Shown: in pieces, positions 37,348 to 45,946 of the stretch
Layout: the number at the start of each line of letters is the position of its first letter
Numbering within the stretch: the first letter of the stretch is position 1
DNA from: Planctomycetaceae bacterium
GTDB taxonomy: Bacteria; Planctomycetota; Planctomycetia; Pirellulales; Pirellulaceae
Assembly: GCA_021298315.1 (NCBI GenBank)
Contig: JAJTFC010000065.1
Span: forward strand, 1 to 58,259
DNA length: 58,259 bases
Direction: 5' to 3'
Position numbers and translations under genes: made by a program
Notes under the pieces: model-generated
Seen by the model: the letters and a program-made list of their open reading frames with translations, nothing else
Database searches by the model: none
Told to the model about the DNA's origin: nothing

Positions 37348-38352
37348 ATGCTGCGCTATGCAGCTTTGTCCTGCGCACTTTGCATCGCAGGAATCGATGT
37401 TTCGAGAGTCTCAGGTCAGACCGGATCGAATCCCGTTCCAACATCGAACACTGCCAGAGGATCCGATTCGCACATCAGTCGATCGCTCGGGCAGCGAAAT
37501 GCAACCGCACCAAGTTCAGTGCAACCGGCTGCATCAGGACAAATTGCCGGGCAAAGAGAGCCGGAAGTCTTTCGACCATTAGCCCAACCGGTATTGCCTG
37601 AGACGATCGAGCGTCTGAGCAAGAATGATTCTAAGAAAGGTGAAAGTTGGCTTCAGGGTGTCGAGCAATGGGTGGGCCCTAAAGGGCTCTCGCAGTCGAT
37701 CCAAACACTATTGCTGCTGACTCTACTCAGCGCTGCACCGGCAGCGATTCTGATGACAACCTGTTACGTTCGGGTTGTGATTGTCTTGGGTGTTCTCAAG
37801 CAAGCAATAGGCAACCAGCAATTGCCTCCGACTCAGGTTTTAAGCGGCATCTCGTTGTTCATCACCTTGTTTGTGATGAGCCCAGTTTGGAAACAAGTCT
37901 ACGACGATGCCATCGTGCCTTACACCGCCCAAGACAGTACGATGGGGGCCGACCAGGCCTGGGAACGTGGTATCGCGCCGGTGCATCGTTTCATGGCCAG
38001 ACAAATTGCGATGGCTGGGAATTACGAAGATGTTCATTTGTTCTACAGCAGATATTCCCCGAACACGACCCCACCAGAGAATTTTGAAAGTGTGCCGCTG
38101 ATCGTTCTACTGCCAGCTTACATGCTCAGCGAGTTGAAAACCGCCTTCCTGATGGGCTTTCAGATTTACTTACCCTTCCTTGTCTTAGACCTAGTGATCG
38201 CTGCGGTCATCGCTTCGATGGGTTTATCGCAATTATCACCCGCGACAATATCGATTCCCTTTAAGTTGCTGTTGTTTGTTTTGGTTGATGGCTGGCGGCT
38301 TGTCGTGCAAATGCTGCTCGATAGCTTTGGAACCGTCGGCCCTACGCTATAG
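37348..38352 (+). CDS. fliP: Flagellar export gate protein FliP
   Basis: A 334-residue subunit of the flagellar type III export gate. The start is uncertain: 37348 gives a signal peptide (MLRYAALSCALCIAGIDVSR) after GGAAGG, while 37282 overlaps the upstream gene. A Ser/Thr/Pro-rich periplasmic N-terminal segment of about 110 residues is longer than in E. coli. The conserved gate follows: LLTLLSAAPAAILMTTCYVR, VVLGVLKQAIGNQQLPPTQV, SGISLFITLFVMSPVWKQVY, and PAYMLSELKTAFLMGFQIYL with DLVIAAVIASMGL. It is followed by fliQ after 12 bases, the standard order. Confidence 0.95.
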   Translation: MLRYAALSCALCIAGIDVSRVSGQTGSNPVPTSNTARGSDSHISRSLGQRNATAPSSVQPAASGQIAGQREPEVFRPLAQPVLPETIERLSKNDSKKGESWLQGVEQWVGPKGLSQSIQTLLLLTLLSAAPAAILMTTCYVRVVIVLGVLKQAIGNQQLPPTQVLSGISLFITLFVMSPVWKQVYDDAIVPYTAQDSTMGADQAWERGIAPVHRFMARQIAMAGNYEDVHLFYSRYSPNTTPPENFESVPLIVLLPAYMLSELKTAFLMGFQIYLPFLVLDLVIAAVIASMGLSQLSPATISIPFKLLLFVLVDGWRLVVQMLLDSFGTVGPTL

Positions 38353-38364
38353 AGATTCGAAAAG

Positions 38365-38649
38365 ATGGTCATTCAAGACGCTGTGGATCTAGTGCGAGGA
38401 TCGTTGTTTCAGGCACTGCTGATTGTAGGTCCATTGCTGCTTATCGCATTGCTCGTCGGATTGATCCTAGGGATGTTGCAAACAGCCATGCAGATCCAAG
38501 ATTCAACCGTAGCGATCATCCCGCGTTTGATTTTGCTTGGCTTAGCCCTGATGCTGCTGTTGCCTTGGATGGCCGATCGGCTCGTTGGATACTCCAAAGA
38601 AAGAATCTTGGAAATACCTACGGTCGTTTCGGGTAATGGCCTACCATGA
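38365..38649 (+). CDS. fliQ: Flagellar export gate protein FliQ
   Basis: A 94-residue two-helix protein, standard length. MVIQDAVDLVRGSLFQALLI, then LVGLILGMLQTAMQIQDSTV and IPRLILLGLALMLLLPWMAD match FliQ closely. Four copies surround the FliP-FliR complex in the export gate. Its stop overlaps the fliR start by 4 bases (ATGA). Confidence 0.96.
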   Translation: MVIQDAVDLVRGSLFQALLIVGPLLLIALLVGLILGMLQTAMQIQDSTVAIIPRLILLGLALMLLLPWMADRLVGYSKERILEIPTVVSGNGLP

Positions 38650-39488
38650 ACGCGATCGCTGCATTGGGACTAGAGAGCGTCTTGTGGTGCTATGTGTGCC
38701 TGGCCATGCGACTGGGGCCAATCCTTGCCACTTTGCCTCCTTTTTCCTTCGGTGCTGTGTCGTGGATGCTCCGTGGCCTACTGCTCTCGATGGTCTGCCT
38801 ATCCATCACACCTCTGATGGGTCAACAATTGCCAATCGAAATTCCAAGCACAATCGGAGTCGGATTGGGGATCTTGACTAGCGAGTTACTTTTTGGAGCA
38901 GCCATTGCGCTGAGCATCCATCTTTTCTTATCGGCTTTTCAGACCATAGGTAGCTCTCTTGCCGATCTAACCGGAATAAGCCTCGACGACACTTCGGATG
39001 AAACAGGCGTTTCCAACCAGGTTCAACGTGCGTTGGCTTGGATCGCTGGCATCTTGTTTGTCCTTTGCGGTGGGCATCGATGGGCGCTGAAAATCGTCTT
39101 CGAGAGCTTTGATCGGTTTCCTCTGGGATCGGGATTCGATGCAGAGGAGTTGCTCTATCAAGTTCCCTTGCACTTTGGACAAGCCTTATCGATTGCTGTT
39201 CGAATCGCATTGCCAGCAGCCGTGGTGATTATCTTATTGGGTGTTGCAAAAGCCTGGATCATGCGAGCCCTCAGAGCATGGGATAACTATGCCATCGGCG
39301 GACCGGTGCAAGTCGTCGGTTTGATTTGGGGATTACTCTTATCCATAAGCTCCATGGGTTGGCTGTTTCAACATGAGATAGCCATCTGGATGGACAAGAC
39401 CCAGCGGACGGTACTCGAACCGCAACAGTGGAGTTCCTCGAAAGACTCATCGACTTCAAGGAGTCCGGCGGTGGGTAAAGATGGCTGA
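38646..39488 (+). CDS. fliR: Flagellar export gate protein FliR
   Basis: A 280-residue polytopic protein completing the FliPQR gate. Typical segments include MRLGPILATLPPFSFGAVSW, a LGILTSELLFGAAIALSIHL helix, FQTIGSSLADLTGISLDDTS and IALPAAVVIILLGVAKAWIM. The C-terminal charged tail is short. It overlaps fliQ by 4 bases and flhB by 8, so the four genes are translationally coupled. Confidence 0.94.
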   Translation: MNAIAALGLESVLWCYVCLAMRLGPILATLPPFSFGAVSWMLRGLLLSMVCLSITPLMGQQLPIEIPSTIGVGLGILTSELLFGAAIALSIHLFLSAFQTIGSSLADLTGISLDDTSDETGVSNQVQRALAWIAGILFVLCGGHRWALKIVFESFDRFPLGSGFDAEELLYQVPLHFGQALSIAVRIALPAAVVIILLGVAKAWIMRALRAWDNYAIGGPVQVVGLIWGLLLSISSMGWLFQHEIAIWMDKTQRTVLEPQQWSSSKDSSTSRSPAVGKDG

Positions 39489-40242
39489 ATCACTCGAGAG
39501 CAAAAAACATCCAGCGACGGCACTTCGACGGCGCCGGGCTAACCAAGAAGGGGTCTTCCCACGGAGTCAAGAGTGGGCCGTTGCCCTTACGTGGCTTGCG
39601 GGTGTCGGGATGTTGCAATGGGCCGGACCCTACTCGTTTAGCGTGCTCTCGGGAATGCTCGATCAAGGGTTAGATCAGGTTCGCTTAGGACATGAAGCAG
39701 CCATGGATTGGCACCAAGGACTATGGCGTTGCGCGATCCAAGGTGCATTGGCCATTGTACCGCTCTTTGCGGGTCTTTTCTGCGTCGCTATGGCTGTGCA
39801 TTTTGCTCAAGCGGGCTTTCGTTTTCGTCCGGATCGCTTGGCATGGGACTCAGGACGACTCAAGCCGAGATTTGACGCATGGCTCAATACCGATGCTTGG
39901 GTATCGGTCCTGAGCGGGCTGCTCAAGTTGGCATTGATTGTTGGGGTGATTGGATGGGGTGCCAGCAGTCGTCTAACCGAATGGGTGTCTTGGAGCGAGT
40001 TGCCACTAGAGGCTGGATTTAAGGCTCTTTGGGACTTTCTGGTTGGGCTCTGTTGGTATTTAGGTTTAGGCTGGTTGGTCTTAGCGGGAATCGATTACTC
40101 TTGGAACTGGGGGCGGTACGAGCAGTCATTGAGGAGGACCGACGCTGAGTTGCGAGAGGAATTGAAAGAGACTCAGGGCGATCCGAGCTTGCGATCTAGA
40201 AGACAGCGAATGCTCTCCGACGGATCAGTCAGATCTGACTGA
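39481..40242 (+). CDS. flhB: FlhB, truncated: autocleavage domain missing
   Basis: A 253-residue FlhB with the four-helix membrane part but no C-terminal cytoplasmic domain; family members are about 350-380 residues. The N-terminus KKHPATALRRRRANQEGVFP is the usual basic export-gate leader (RxxGQVxRS type), and LREELKETQGDPSLRSRRQR is the normal helix just before the domain that carries the NPTH self-cleavage site. The protein then ends with MLSDGSVRSD, where the reading frame enters a tandem repeat with a stop in every unit. Only 41 bases separate it from the convergent esterase gene, so the missing domain is not simply out of frame next door. It could be a natural truncation by rearrangement or an assembly fault. 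Confidence 0.88.
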   Translation: MAESLESKKHPATALRRRRANQEGVFPRSQEWAVALTWLAGVGMLQWAGPYSFSVLSGMLDQGLDQVRLGHEAAMDWHQGLWRCAIQGALAIVPLFAGLFCVAMAVHFAQAGFRFRPDRLAWDSGRLKPRFDAWLNTDAWVSVLSGLLKLALIVGVIGWGASSRLTEWVSWSELPLEAGFKALWDFLVGLCWYLGLGWLVLAGIDYSWNWGRYEQSLRRTDAELREELKETQGDPSLRSRRQRMLSDGSVRSD

Positions 40243-40279
40243 TCTGACTGATCTGACTGATCATCCGACTGATCCGACT
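40223..40279. repeat. 9-base tandem repeat with 22-base perfect palindrome
   Basis: Units GATCTGACT at 40232, 40241 and 40250, with variants before (GATCAGTCA) and after (GATCATCCGACT, GATCCGACT). Positions 40223-40244 are a perfect palindrome with half-site GATCAGTCAGA. It spans the end of flhB and the short gap before the convergent esterase; it could act as a hairpin for both transcripts, but there is no T tract. Confidence 0.9.
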
Positions 40280-40283
40280 GCGA

Positions 40284-41834
40284 TTACTCTCGACCGGCAG
40301 TGACTCCTGGCCAGTCGTCGGTACGGAAGGGAGTCAGTGGCAGGCCTGCGGCGCTGAACATATTGCAGACAGGATTATCGGCCCAAGCGTACCGCACCGA
40401 GACTGGTTTGGTTACACTCGGACTCGAAACACGAATCTTACCTCCATCGACGATTTTAGCAGTTGCCGCATAGAACTTCTTGTCTTCGCCTGCAATCGTA
40501 AAGCCGATCGGTTCGTTGACGTCGAAGGGTCGCCATCCGCTTGGCAAATGATTGAAGCTCAGGACGATTCCATCGCCGTCGGCTTGCATCGAAGCGTACC
40601 TGGGGCTTTGATGGTCGACGGGGATACCATATTCGTTGGCCAATGCCCAGCGAGCCAATCGCCGTCCGACATCGACTTTATTCTTCGGGTGGATATCCTT
40701 GCCTTCACCGATATCGATGATGACCGCTTGGCCAGTATGGGGCAGTCTATCCATGGTCATCGTTTGAGCTTCACGCAGTTCAGCCCAATCGCTTTCACCT
40801 GGTTCTTTGGGTTCGGCTTTAAAGTCTGCCAACTGAACCCAATAGAACGGGAAGTCGCCTTGCCCCCACTCTTTACGCCAGTTCTGGATCATCAGCGGGA
40901 ACAAATCGCGGTACTGATAGGCACGTCCGGCATTCGATTCGCCTTGGTACCAGATAGCCCCTTTGATGCCGTAGCCAAGATGAGATTTGAGCACGCCATT
41001 GTAAATATTCGCAGGACGCTGATTTCCCCGCATCTGATTACCGAGGTTTTTGAATTGATCTTCTTCTTCCTTGGATCGTTCTTTTTTGTCGCTCAAGGTT
41101 TTGAATTTGTCAGCGTTGGCAGACCAGTTTTCAACCATTTTGTTGAAGTGTCCGTCGGCCTTGAGAACATCGAGATTGACCCACGCTTCGCATGCCGATC
41201 CGCCCCAAGCGTTGTTGATCATGCCGATAGGAACACCGGTGGTCTGATGGATTTGTCTTGCAAAGAAATAACCTACTGCGGAGAACTTGGGATTGTTCTC
41301 TGGGTTGCAGACCATCCATTTGCGGTCATCGTGACTCCAGATGGGCTCTTGCGATCCTGTCTGTGGAAAGTTGATCATGCGGATCTTGGGAAAGTTTGCA
41401 GCGAGTCGTTCAAGGTCTGGATCGTTGGATTGAGCGACCGACCATTGCATGTTCGATTGACCCGAACAAACCCATACCTCTCCGACCAACACATCCGAGA
41501 GCGTCTTGGTAGAACTTCCTGCAACCGTGATGGTTAAAGGACCTCCGATCTCCATGGCAGGCAACTTGGCTTCCCAATTCCCAGCCGCATCGGTCGTAGC
41601 ACTTACCTTTTTGTCACCGACACTGATCGTGACAACTTGGCCTGGGTTGTCCTTACCCCAAATCTTGTTCTCTTGCTTTTGTTGCAGAACCATTGAGTCG
41701 CCGAAGATATTCGGCAGTTTGACCTCTGCCATCGCTTTATCGGCCAGTGACGAGCCGCTTAGAAATGCCAAGGAGAACATGGCGCGCCGAGCCCAAGTGG
41801 CACTGCGAGTTTGTTTTGCAAGCAGTTGATTCAT
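40284..41834 (-). CDS. Sialate O-acetylesterase-family (SASA) secreted esterase
   Basis: A 516-residue exported esterase that removes O-acetyl groups from sialic acid or other sugars. A signal peptide with a basic lead (residues 1-36) is followed by a beta domain (LPNIFGDSMVLQQKQENKIW). The SGNH-like catalytic domain has VCSGQSNMQWSV with the nucleophile serine at 127, GMINNAWGGSACEAWV and IKGAIWYQGESNAGRAYQYR. IGEGKDIHPKNKVDVGRRLA carries the catalytic Asp-His pair. A C-terminal beta-sandwich ends the protein (VSVRYAWADNPVCNMFSAAG). It is convergent with flhB. A 329-codon open frame on the opposite strand (40548-41537) is a shadow. Confidence 0.93.
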   Translation of the reverse strand: MNQLLAKQTRSATWARRAMFSLAFLSGSSLADKAMAEVKLPNIFGDSMVLQQKQENKIWGKDNPGQVVTISVGDKKVSATTDAAGNWEAKLPAMEIGGPLTITVAGSSTKTLSDVLVGEVWVCSGQSNMQWSVAQSNDPDLERLAANFPKIRMINFPQTGSQEPIWSHDDRKWMVCNPENNPKFSAVGYFFARQIHQTTGVPIGMINNAWGGSACEAWVNLDVLKADGHFNKMVENWSANADKFKTLSDKKERSKEEEDQFKNLGNQMRGNQRPANIYNGVLKSHLGYGIKGAIWYQGESNAGRAYQYRDLFPLMIQNWRKEWGQGDFPFYWVQLADFKAEPKEPGESDWAELREAQTMTMDRLPHTGQAVIIDIGEGKDIHPKNKVDVGRRLARWALANEYGIPVDHQSPRYASMQADGDGIVLSFNHLPSGWRPFDVNEPIGFTIAGEDKKFYAATAKIVDGGKIRVSSPSVTKPVSVRYAWADNPVCNMFSAAGLPLTPFRTDDWPGVTAGRE

Positions 41835-41914
41835 AACGATTGAAACCTTTCAAATAGCCGGCCTGATCATGGATGCCGGTCGTTGGAGAGAAAACAAGAC
41901 AAATAGGATGGATA

Positions 41915-43147
41915 TCAATTCCAGGCCATTACGATCCATCTCCATGCACAGACGTGAACAAATAGCGTACCGGTCCAAATAGCCATTGCAATAACCCGCT
42001 GTGGGAAAACCGGATCGCAATCACTTTTCCTTCTCGAAAGAAACCCGCAGGCAAGCATGGCCAAAAGACTGCCGACAAGACTCACAAGCACGATGGCTTG
42101 CCAGCCGAACAAGGCTCCTGCAAGCAGATGCAGAATCGTCCAATGCCAAATCCATCCATCGTTTTTCGGGCGGTCTTGGTGATCTTGCTCTGCTGGATCG
42201 GAAGCTTGGAAGTAGTAGCGGCTCAGCACTTGGCTGGTAAGGAATGCAAGAACCACTCCGGCCAAAGCCCCCAAACCAGAGGTGATGACGCGTTCGCTGT
42301 ATTGCGAAGTATTGCTTAGGAATCGCCCCCCCCAGGGTTCTGTCCAACGAACTCTCAGGAGGGTTGTATTGGCGATGCAGCTTGCAAAGTAGATCCCCAA
42401 AATGACAAACAGTGGCAGCTTTGGAAATTTCAAGCGTTGCATTTGAGTTCCGATTAGCATCACTGCGATGGCAAAGAAACTCAGATGCACGATCATAGCT
42501 CCGATCAGATCCCACTTGGGAAAAAACACCGTCGATACGATCCCGGCACCGAATCGCCAGTCGCGGTAAGGCAGATTGATACCGTTGCCGATGAGTTCGA
42601 TCGCACCGATTGCGACAAAGATCAGACCGACAATGATTTCCATGATCAAGTAGCGAGGCGAGATCGGCAGTCGGCAGGCTCGGCATCGGCCCCTCAGGAG
42701 CACCCATCCGAAGACCGGCGAGTTGTCGATCATGTTCAAGGGTTTATCGCAAAACGGACAGTGCGAACCACGCGAGACGATGGTCTTCTTCTGAGGTGTT
42801 CTGCTGGCAACGACATTGATAAAACTGCCGATACTTGCACCCAGGTAAAAGAACCAGAAGACAAACCAGTACTCGACCGTCCTTCTTACAAACCAAATCG
42901 CAAAAGAGATTTCTGGATCTCTTGGATTGAACTTCCATCTCGATGTTGCGATTTTTCGCCGAATATCAAGTGGAGGAAGGATCACTGCATAGAGGATCCA
43001 ACCTGCCAAAAGGATACCTAGCAAGAGCATCAGGGGCCAATCACGGCGAAAAGAGATCAGACTCTTGCGGCGTTTAGGCAGACCGATGGGTACATCGGAG
43101 TAAATCGGATGCTCTTGAGGTTCTTCTCCCGAAAGCCCGTCGCTCAA
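41915..43147 (-). CDS. Prepilin-peptidase-like membrane protein lacking catalytic aspartates
   Basis: A 410-residue polytopic protein with the N-terminal methylation-domain region of type IV prepilin peptidases: FLGASIGSFINVVASR-like at 101-116, a zinc site C130-x2-C133 and C155-x2-C158 (SHCPFCDKPLN, LRGRCRACRLPISPRYLIME). In active A24 peptidases an Asp follows in a LID-type motif and a second in GxGDxK. Here the first position reads AVMLIGTQMQRLKFPKLP and the second region WIWHWTILHLLAGALFGWQA, with no Asp at either place. It is therefore probably inactive as a protease, or works differently. Its start overlaps the end of the next upstream gene (43144) by 4 bases, so the two are coupled. 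Confidence 0.82.
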   Translation of the reverse strand: MSDGLSGEEPQEHPIYSDVPIGLPKRRKSLISFRRDWPLMLLLGILLAGWILYAVILPPLDIRRKIATSRWKFNPRDPEISFAIWFVRRTVEYWFVFWFFYLGASIGSFINVVASRTPQKKTIVSRGSHCPFCDKPLNMIDNSPVFGWVLLRGRCRACRLPISPRYLIMEIIVGLIFVAIGAIELIGNGINLPYRDWRFGAGIVSTVFFPKWDLIGAMIVHLSFFAIAVMLIGTQMQRLKFPKLPLFVILGIYFASCIANTTLLRVRWTEPWGGRFLSNTSQYSERVITSGLGALAGVVLAFLTSQVLSRYYFQASDPAEQDHQDRPKNDGWIWHWTILHLLAGALFGWQAIVLVSLVGSLLAMLACGFLSRRKSDCDPVFPQRVIAMAIWTGTLFVHVCAWRWIVMAWN

Positions 43148-44565
43148 AACGCGCCTCGCTTACTTTGGATTTGTTCGAGGAGGTCTTTCAAAGGATCTTT
43201 CGGGGGACCTTGAGAGGAACTGCGGTTGTAGTCGCTTGGGGCCAGTCGGCGGACGGCACCGGGATTTTGCGAGTCGGCGGCAGCTCGGTAAACGTCGATG
43301 ACACTATTGTCTTGCAACTGATCCCCAGGTGGCAGCAGCAAGAAGCCAACGCTGCGGGGCTGGTAGTTGATGTCTTCGATCACATTGGGGCTCTTGCCCG
43401 TTGCATCGATAGCGATCGACTGGAGGAACTCCTCATAGACACTCACATCGTAGAGTGCTACCGGAGGCACGGGGATTTGGATTTCTCGTCGATCCCAATT
43501 GCCAAACCCGTCCCGCCACTCGACCGTTTGAACGATCGTCGATCCGCTATCGCGCTCGAGCTGAACCGTCTGGGAACCTCCTTGTGGGATCCTGAGTTTT
43601 TTTGCGGCAGCCGGATTGCGACGATCGGCCAAGAGAACCAGTAGGCCGTCGCTGTGGGTATTGGCGATCCGGAGCGATACCGGAGGTAGTGATGCATTAG
43701 GGATCACTTGCTCGGAGACCACGCGATAGCCTGGTTGAGGCAGGGCAAAGGCGGGTTGTTGTGGCCACCAGATTTGCCAGGGTGAATAGAGGATCGGTTG
43801 CAACCAAAGGCCATTGTTAGGCACGCAGGTCAATCCACAGCCAGGTACCAAGACGCTTTCAAAGCAGTAGCCGCCATTGAACTGCTGCAACCGCCAACAC
43901 TGAGCGATCGAGTTATTGATTCCCATCAACCGAACCTGGGATCGCTGGCCTCGCTGGGCCAGGACACCATTGCCAAAATTACCCGGTTGCTGAGCCTCGG
44001 CGCTGAGTGCAAGCCATTGATTACCGATCGACTGCTGGATACGAACCATATCACCACCAACTGGGGTGATCATCCAAGCTCCTTGGGCATCATCGACTTG
44101 GGCACCGTTTGGAGCGTTAGGTATGAATTGCAGTTGACCTTGCCTATTGGCTCGCATGAACAGTCGATTGCCTTCATCGCCTGCTGAAAGCAGAACTGTT
44201 TTACTGACATCACCCTGGGCTGTGTCATTGGGGTTCCAGAGTGTACCGATACGCATGTTGCCTTGGTTGGCCGTCGGCCATAGGATCACTCGTTGTGCTT
44301 GCCGAGATCCGTATCCGATGAATTGGCCGTCGGGAGTATCGTATCGGCGCAATCGAGAGTAGAGAGTTGTTTGACCGGAGTTGTCTCGGACGACCAATTC
44401 CTCGGCACTGATCCTGGCGGATGACTCGGTCGGAGTCCCGGGGACTTTCAAAGTAAAAAAGTCTTGAGCCCTGCTTAGCGAGCAAACCTCGCAGAAGATT
44501 GTCAGGCACAGCAGCCACTTGATCGCATGAAAGACCGCAGGAAGTCGTTTTCGGATTCTGTTCAT
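43144..44565 (-). CDS. Secreted protein of unknown function, coupled to the prepilin-peptidase homologue
   Basis: A 473-residue exported protein with a signal peptide (RKRLPAVFHAIKWLLCLTIF...SRAQ). Residues about 60-240 carry strand-turn repeats with QW-type ends (GNMRIGTLWNPNDTAQGD, GQLQFIPNAPNGAQVDDAQG, IQQSIGNQWLALSAEAQQPG), suggesting a beta-trefoil or lectin-like fold (inferred). A Trp/Pro-rich stretch (LQPILYSPWQIWWPQQPAFA) follows, then a possible Ig-like domain from about 300 (PVSLRIANTHSDGLLVLLAD). The C-terminal 40 residues are charged. I do not recognise the family. It ends overlapping the start of the prepilin-peptidase-like gene, which suggests the two act together at the envelope. 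Confidence 0.7.
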   Translation of the reverse strand: MNRIRKRLPAVFHAIKWLLCLTIFCEVCSLSRAQDFFTLKVPGTPTESSARISAEELVVRDNSGQTTLYSRLRRYDTPDGQFIGYGSRQAQRVILWPTANQGNMRIGTLWNPNDTAQGDVSKTVLLSAGDEGNRLFMRANRQGQLQFIPNAPNGAQVDDAQGAWMITPVGGDMVRIQQSIGNQWLALSAEAQQPGNFGNGVLAQRGQRSQVRLMGINNSIAQCWRLQQFNGGYCFESVLVPGCGLTCVPNNGLWLQPILYSPWQIWWPQQPAFALPQPGYRVVSEQVIPNASLPPVSLRIANTHSDGLLVLLADRRNPAAAKKLRIPQGGSQTVQLERDSGSTIVQTVEWRDGFGNWDRREIQIPVPPVALYDVSVYEEFLQSIAIDATGKSPNVIEDINYQPRSVGFLLLPPGDQLQDNSVIDVYRAAADSQNPGAVRRLAPSDYNRSSSQGPPKDPLKDLLEQIQSKRGAF

Positions 44566-44675
44566 TGCAAACCCTAAGTATGCAGGCCCTGGACACCGAA
44601 CGCTTTTTCAAGCGACGATGGATTTCTCAGAGGGATTGTAATTGAAGTTTGATTCGATTGAGGCTCAAAGATAGC

Positions 44676-45731
44676 TTATCGGAAGCGAAAAATGAATCTC
44701 TCGAGGGCCAGCCGTGCGCGGTCTTCTTGGCTATGGCTACCTTTGAGTCCTTTTTCGAGTTCGACCAACCAACCGAGGATCTCTTTGGCCCTGTTCCAAC
44801 CGATCCTTTTGAGCCTGGTTTCCTCTTTGAACACATCGTATCGGAATCCGGCTTGGCCGAGAGCATCGCTCATCGACGCACCTTCGTTGCCATTTCGTTT
44901 TTGTTGATCGAGCCAAGTTGCAGCGACCCCGTAGCGTCGCATGCTCCAAGACATTTGGGCGGCTAGACCGATGGCCGATTGACCTGACATGATCAGTTTA
45001 TCAACCCCCTCGATCGCTTCGGCGATCCGTCCGTCGGCGACAGCCTCAGTGAGTTTCCAAACGGTTTGCGTTCTCCAGCCACCGACGAGTTCATCGATGC
45101 GGGCGTCGGAAATTTTTCCCTTTGCATCGGTGAATAGGGCGAGTTTGGCTAGTTCGCAATCGATCAGACCGCAGACATATCCGATGCGGTCCGCGATCAG
45201 AGCCGTTTGTTTGTCGGTAAGATTGGTTTTGTGTTTATAGCTAGCCCAGTGGGAGATCCAAGACTGGAGTTCTTTCCCTTTTTTTTCGGCAGTTGCGATC
45301 AAAAAGCCTTTGGTTTGCGCCAGGCGGTAGAGTCGAGTATTTGACGCTAGGGTTTGCATATCCAGCAGGAGGGTAGAGCCTGGGGTGGATTGCTCGACCC
45401 ATCGTTCGATGGGATCGCGATGCGAAGAGACGAACGGATCGGCTTTGCGAATATACGCCGCTTTGGGTCCGCCGGCATCGAAGAGGCTTTGGGTAGAAAG
45501 TTCGTCATTGACGTCCCGCCACTGAGCCTCTTCGCCTTCGAAGCGGGCGATGCCCATCGGATCGACGTTGGCAAGTTTCAGGGCGTGTTCGATCGATTCA
45601 CGGCGTAGAAAATCGTCTGGCCCTAGGGCGATCACGAGAGCTGGAAGTTCGCTTTGGTCCTTGATTGCCAGGAATTCAAAAGCGTGGGGGATCGCTTCGG
45701 ACTTGGATTTTCCGGTTGTTTTGGCTGCCAC
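44676..45731 (-). CDS. holA: DNA polymerase III delta subunit
   Basis: A 351-residue clamp-loader subunit that opens the beta sliding clamp. Family features are the N-terminal ELPALVIALGPDDFLRRESI (the VYLLxGxDxxL-type strand), FDAGGPKAAYIRKADPFVSS (clamp-opening hydrophobic wedge region), TLLLDMQTLASNTRLYRLAQ, and a C-terminal collar domain KLTEAVADGRIAEAIEGVDK to QEDRARLALERFIFRF. Length is normal. The DnaX-like P-loop is absent, as expected for delta. It is leftward, and about 110 bases separate it from the next gene. Confidence 0.9.
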   Translation of the reverse strand: MAAKTTGKSKSEAIPHAFEFLAIKDQSELPALVIALGPDDFLRRESIEHALKLANVDPMGIARFEGEEAQWRDVNDELSTQSLFDAGGPKAAYIRKADPFVSSHRDPIERWVEQSTPGSTLLLDMQTLASNTRLYRLAQTKGFLIATAEKKGKELQSWISHWASYKHKTNLTDKQTALIADRIGYVCGLIDCELAKLALFTDAKGKISDARIDELVGGWRTQTVWKLTEAVADGRIAEAIEGVDKLIMSGQSAIGLAAQMSWSMRRYGVAATWLDQQKRNGNEGASMSDALGQAGFRYDVFKEETRLKRIGWNRAKEILGWLVELEKGLKGSHSQEDRARLALERFIFRFR

Positions 45732-45832
45732 GGATAGGTTTTGGGAAAAATGAAGCGGGAGGGTTGCCGACTGTCTATTATTTTAACAAAACAAATTCGA
45801 CGGGGCGAATCCTGAGCCAAAGACCGGGTGTT

Positions 45833-45946
45833 TTGGCGTGTAGGCCAAGCGTTCTATTTGAAGATTGCAAGTGATGTTCCTCAAGCGGCCAGAAGCTTGA
45901 GTAGCGTGTGGGGGGGCTCGAAGAATCCATTCTTCGGGCCCTTTTT
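45833..45946 (+). ncRNA. Candidate structured RNA ending in a terminator hairpin
   Basis: In the 1.07 kb gap between holA and nnrD the plus strand has a possible promoter (TTGGCG 45833, 16 bases, TATTTG 45855), then GTGATGTTCCTCAAGCGGCC with a CTCAAGC/GCTTGAG hairpin. It ends with a 13-base stem GGGCTCGAAGAAT / ATTCTTCGGGCCC (45914-45941, one G-U) followed by TTTTT. The GATGTTC-CAAGCGG-CCAG string resembles part of 6S RNA, but no matching 3' half is seen. The minus-strand frame here resembles a recurrent small planctomycete hypothetical protein (from memory), so the element may be a dispersed repeat. Confidence 0.3.

Noticed and set aside
40223..40279. CRISPR-like or attachment-site repeat
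   Set aside because: Units are contiguous and 9 bases long, with no spacers and no integrase nearby.
40548..41537. 329-codon open frame on the plus strand
   Set aside because: Exactly antisense to the sialate O-acetylesterase, which has a signal peptide and catalytic motifs; the antisense product has none.
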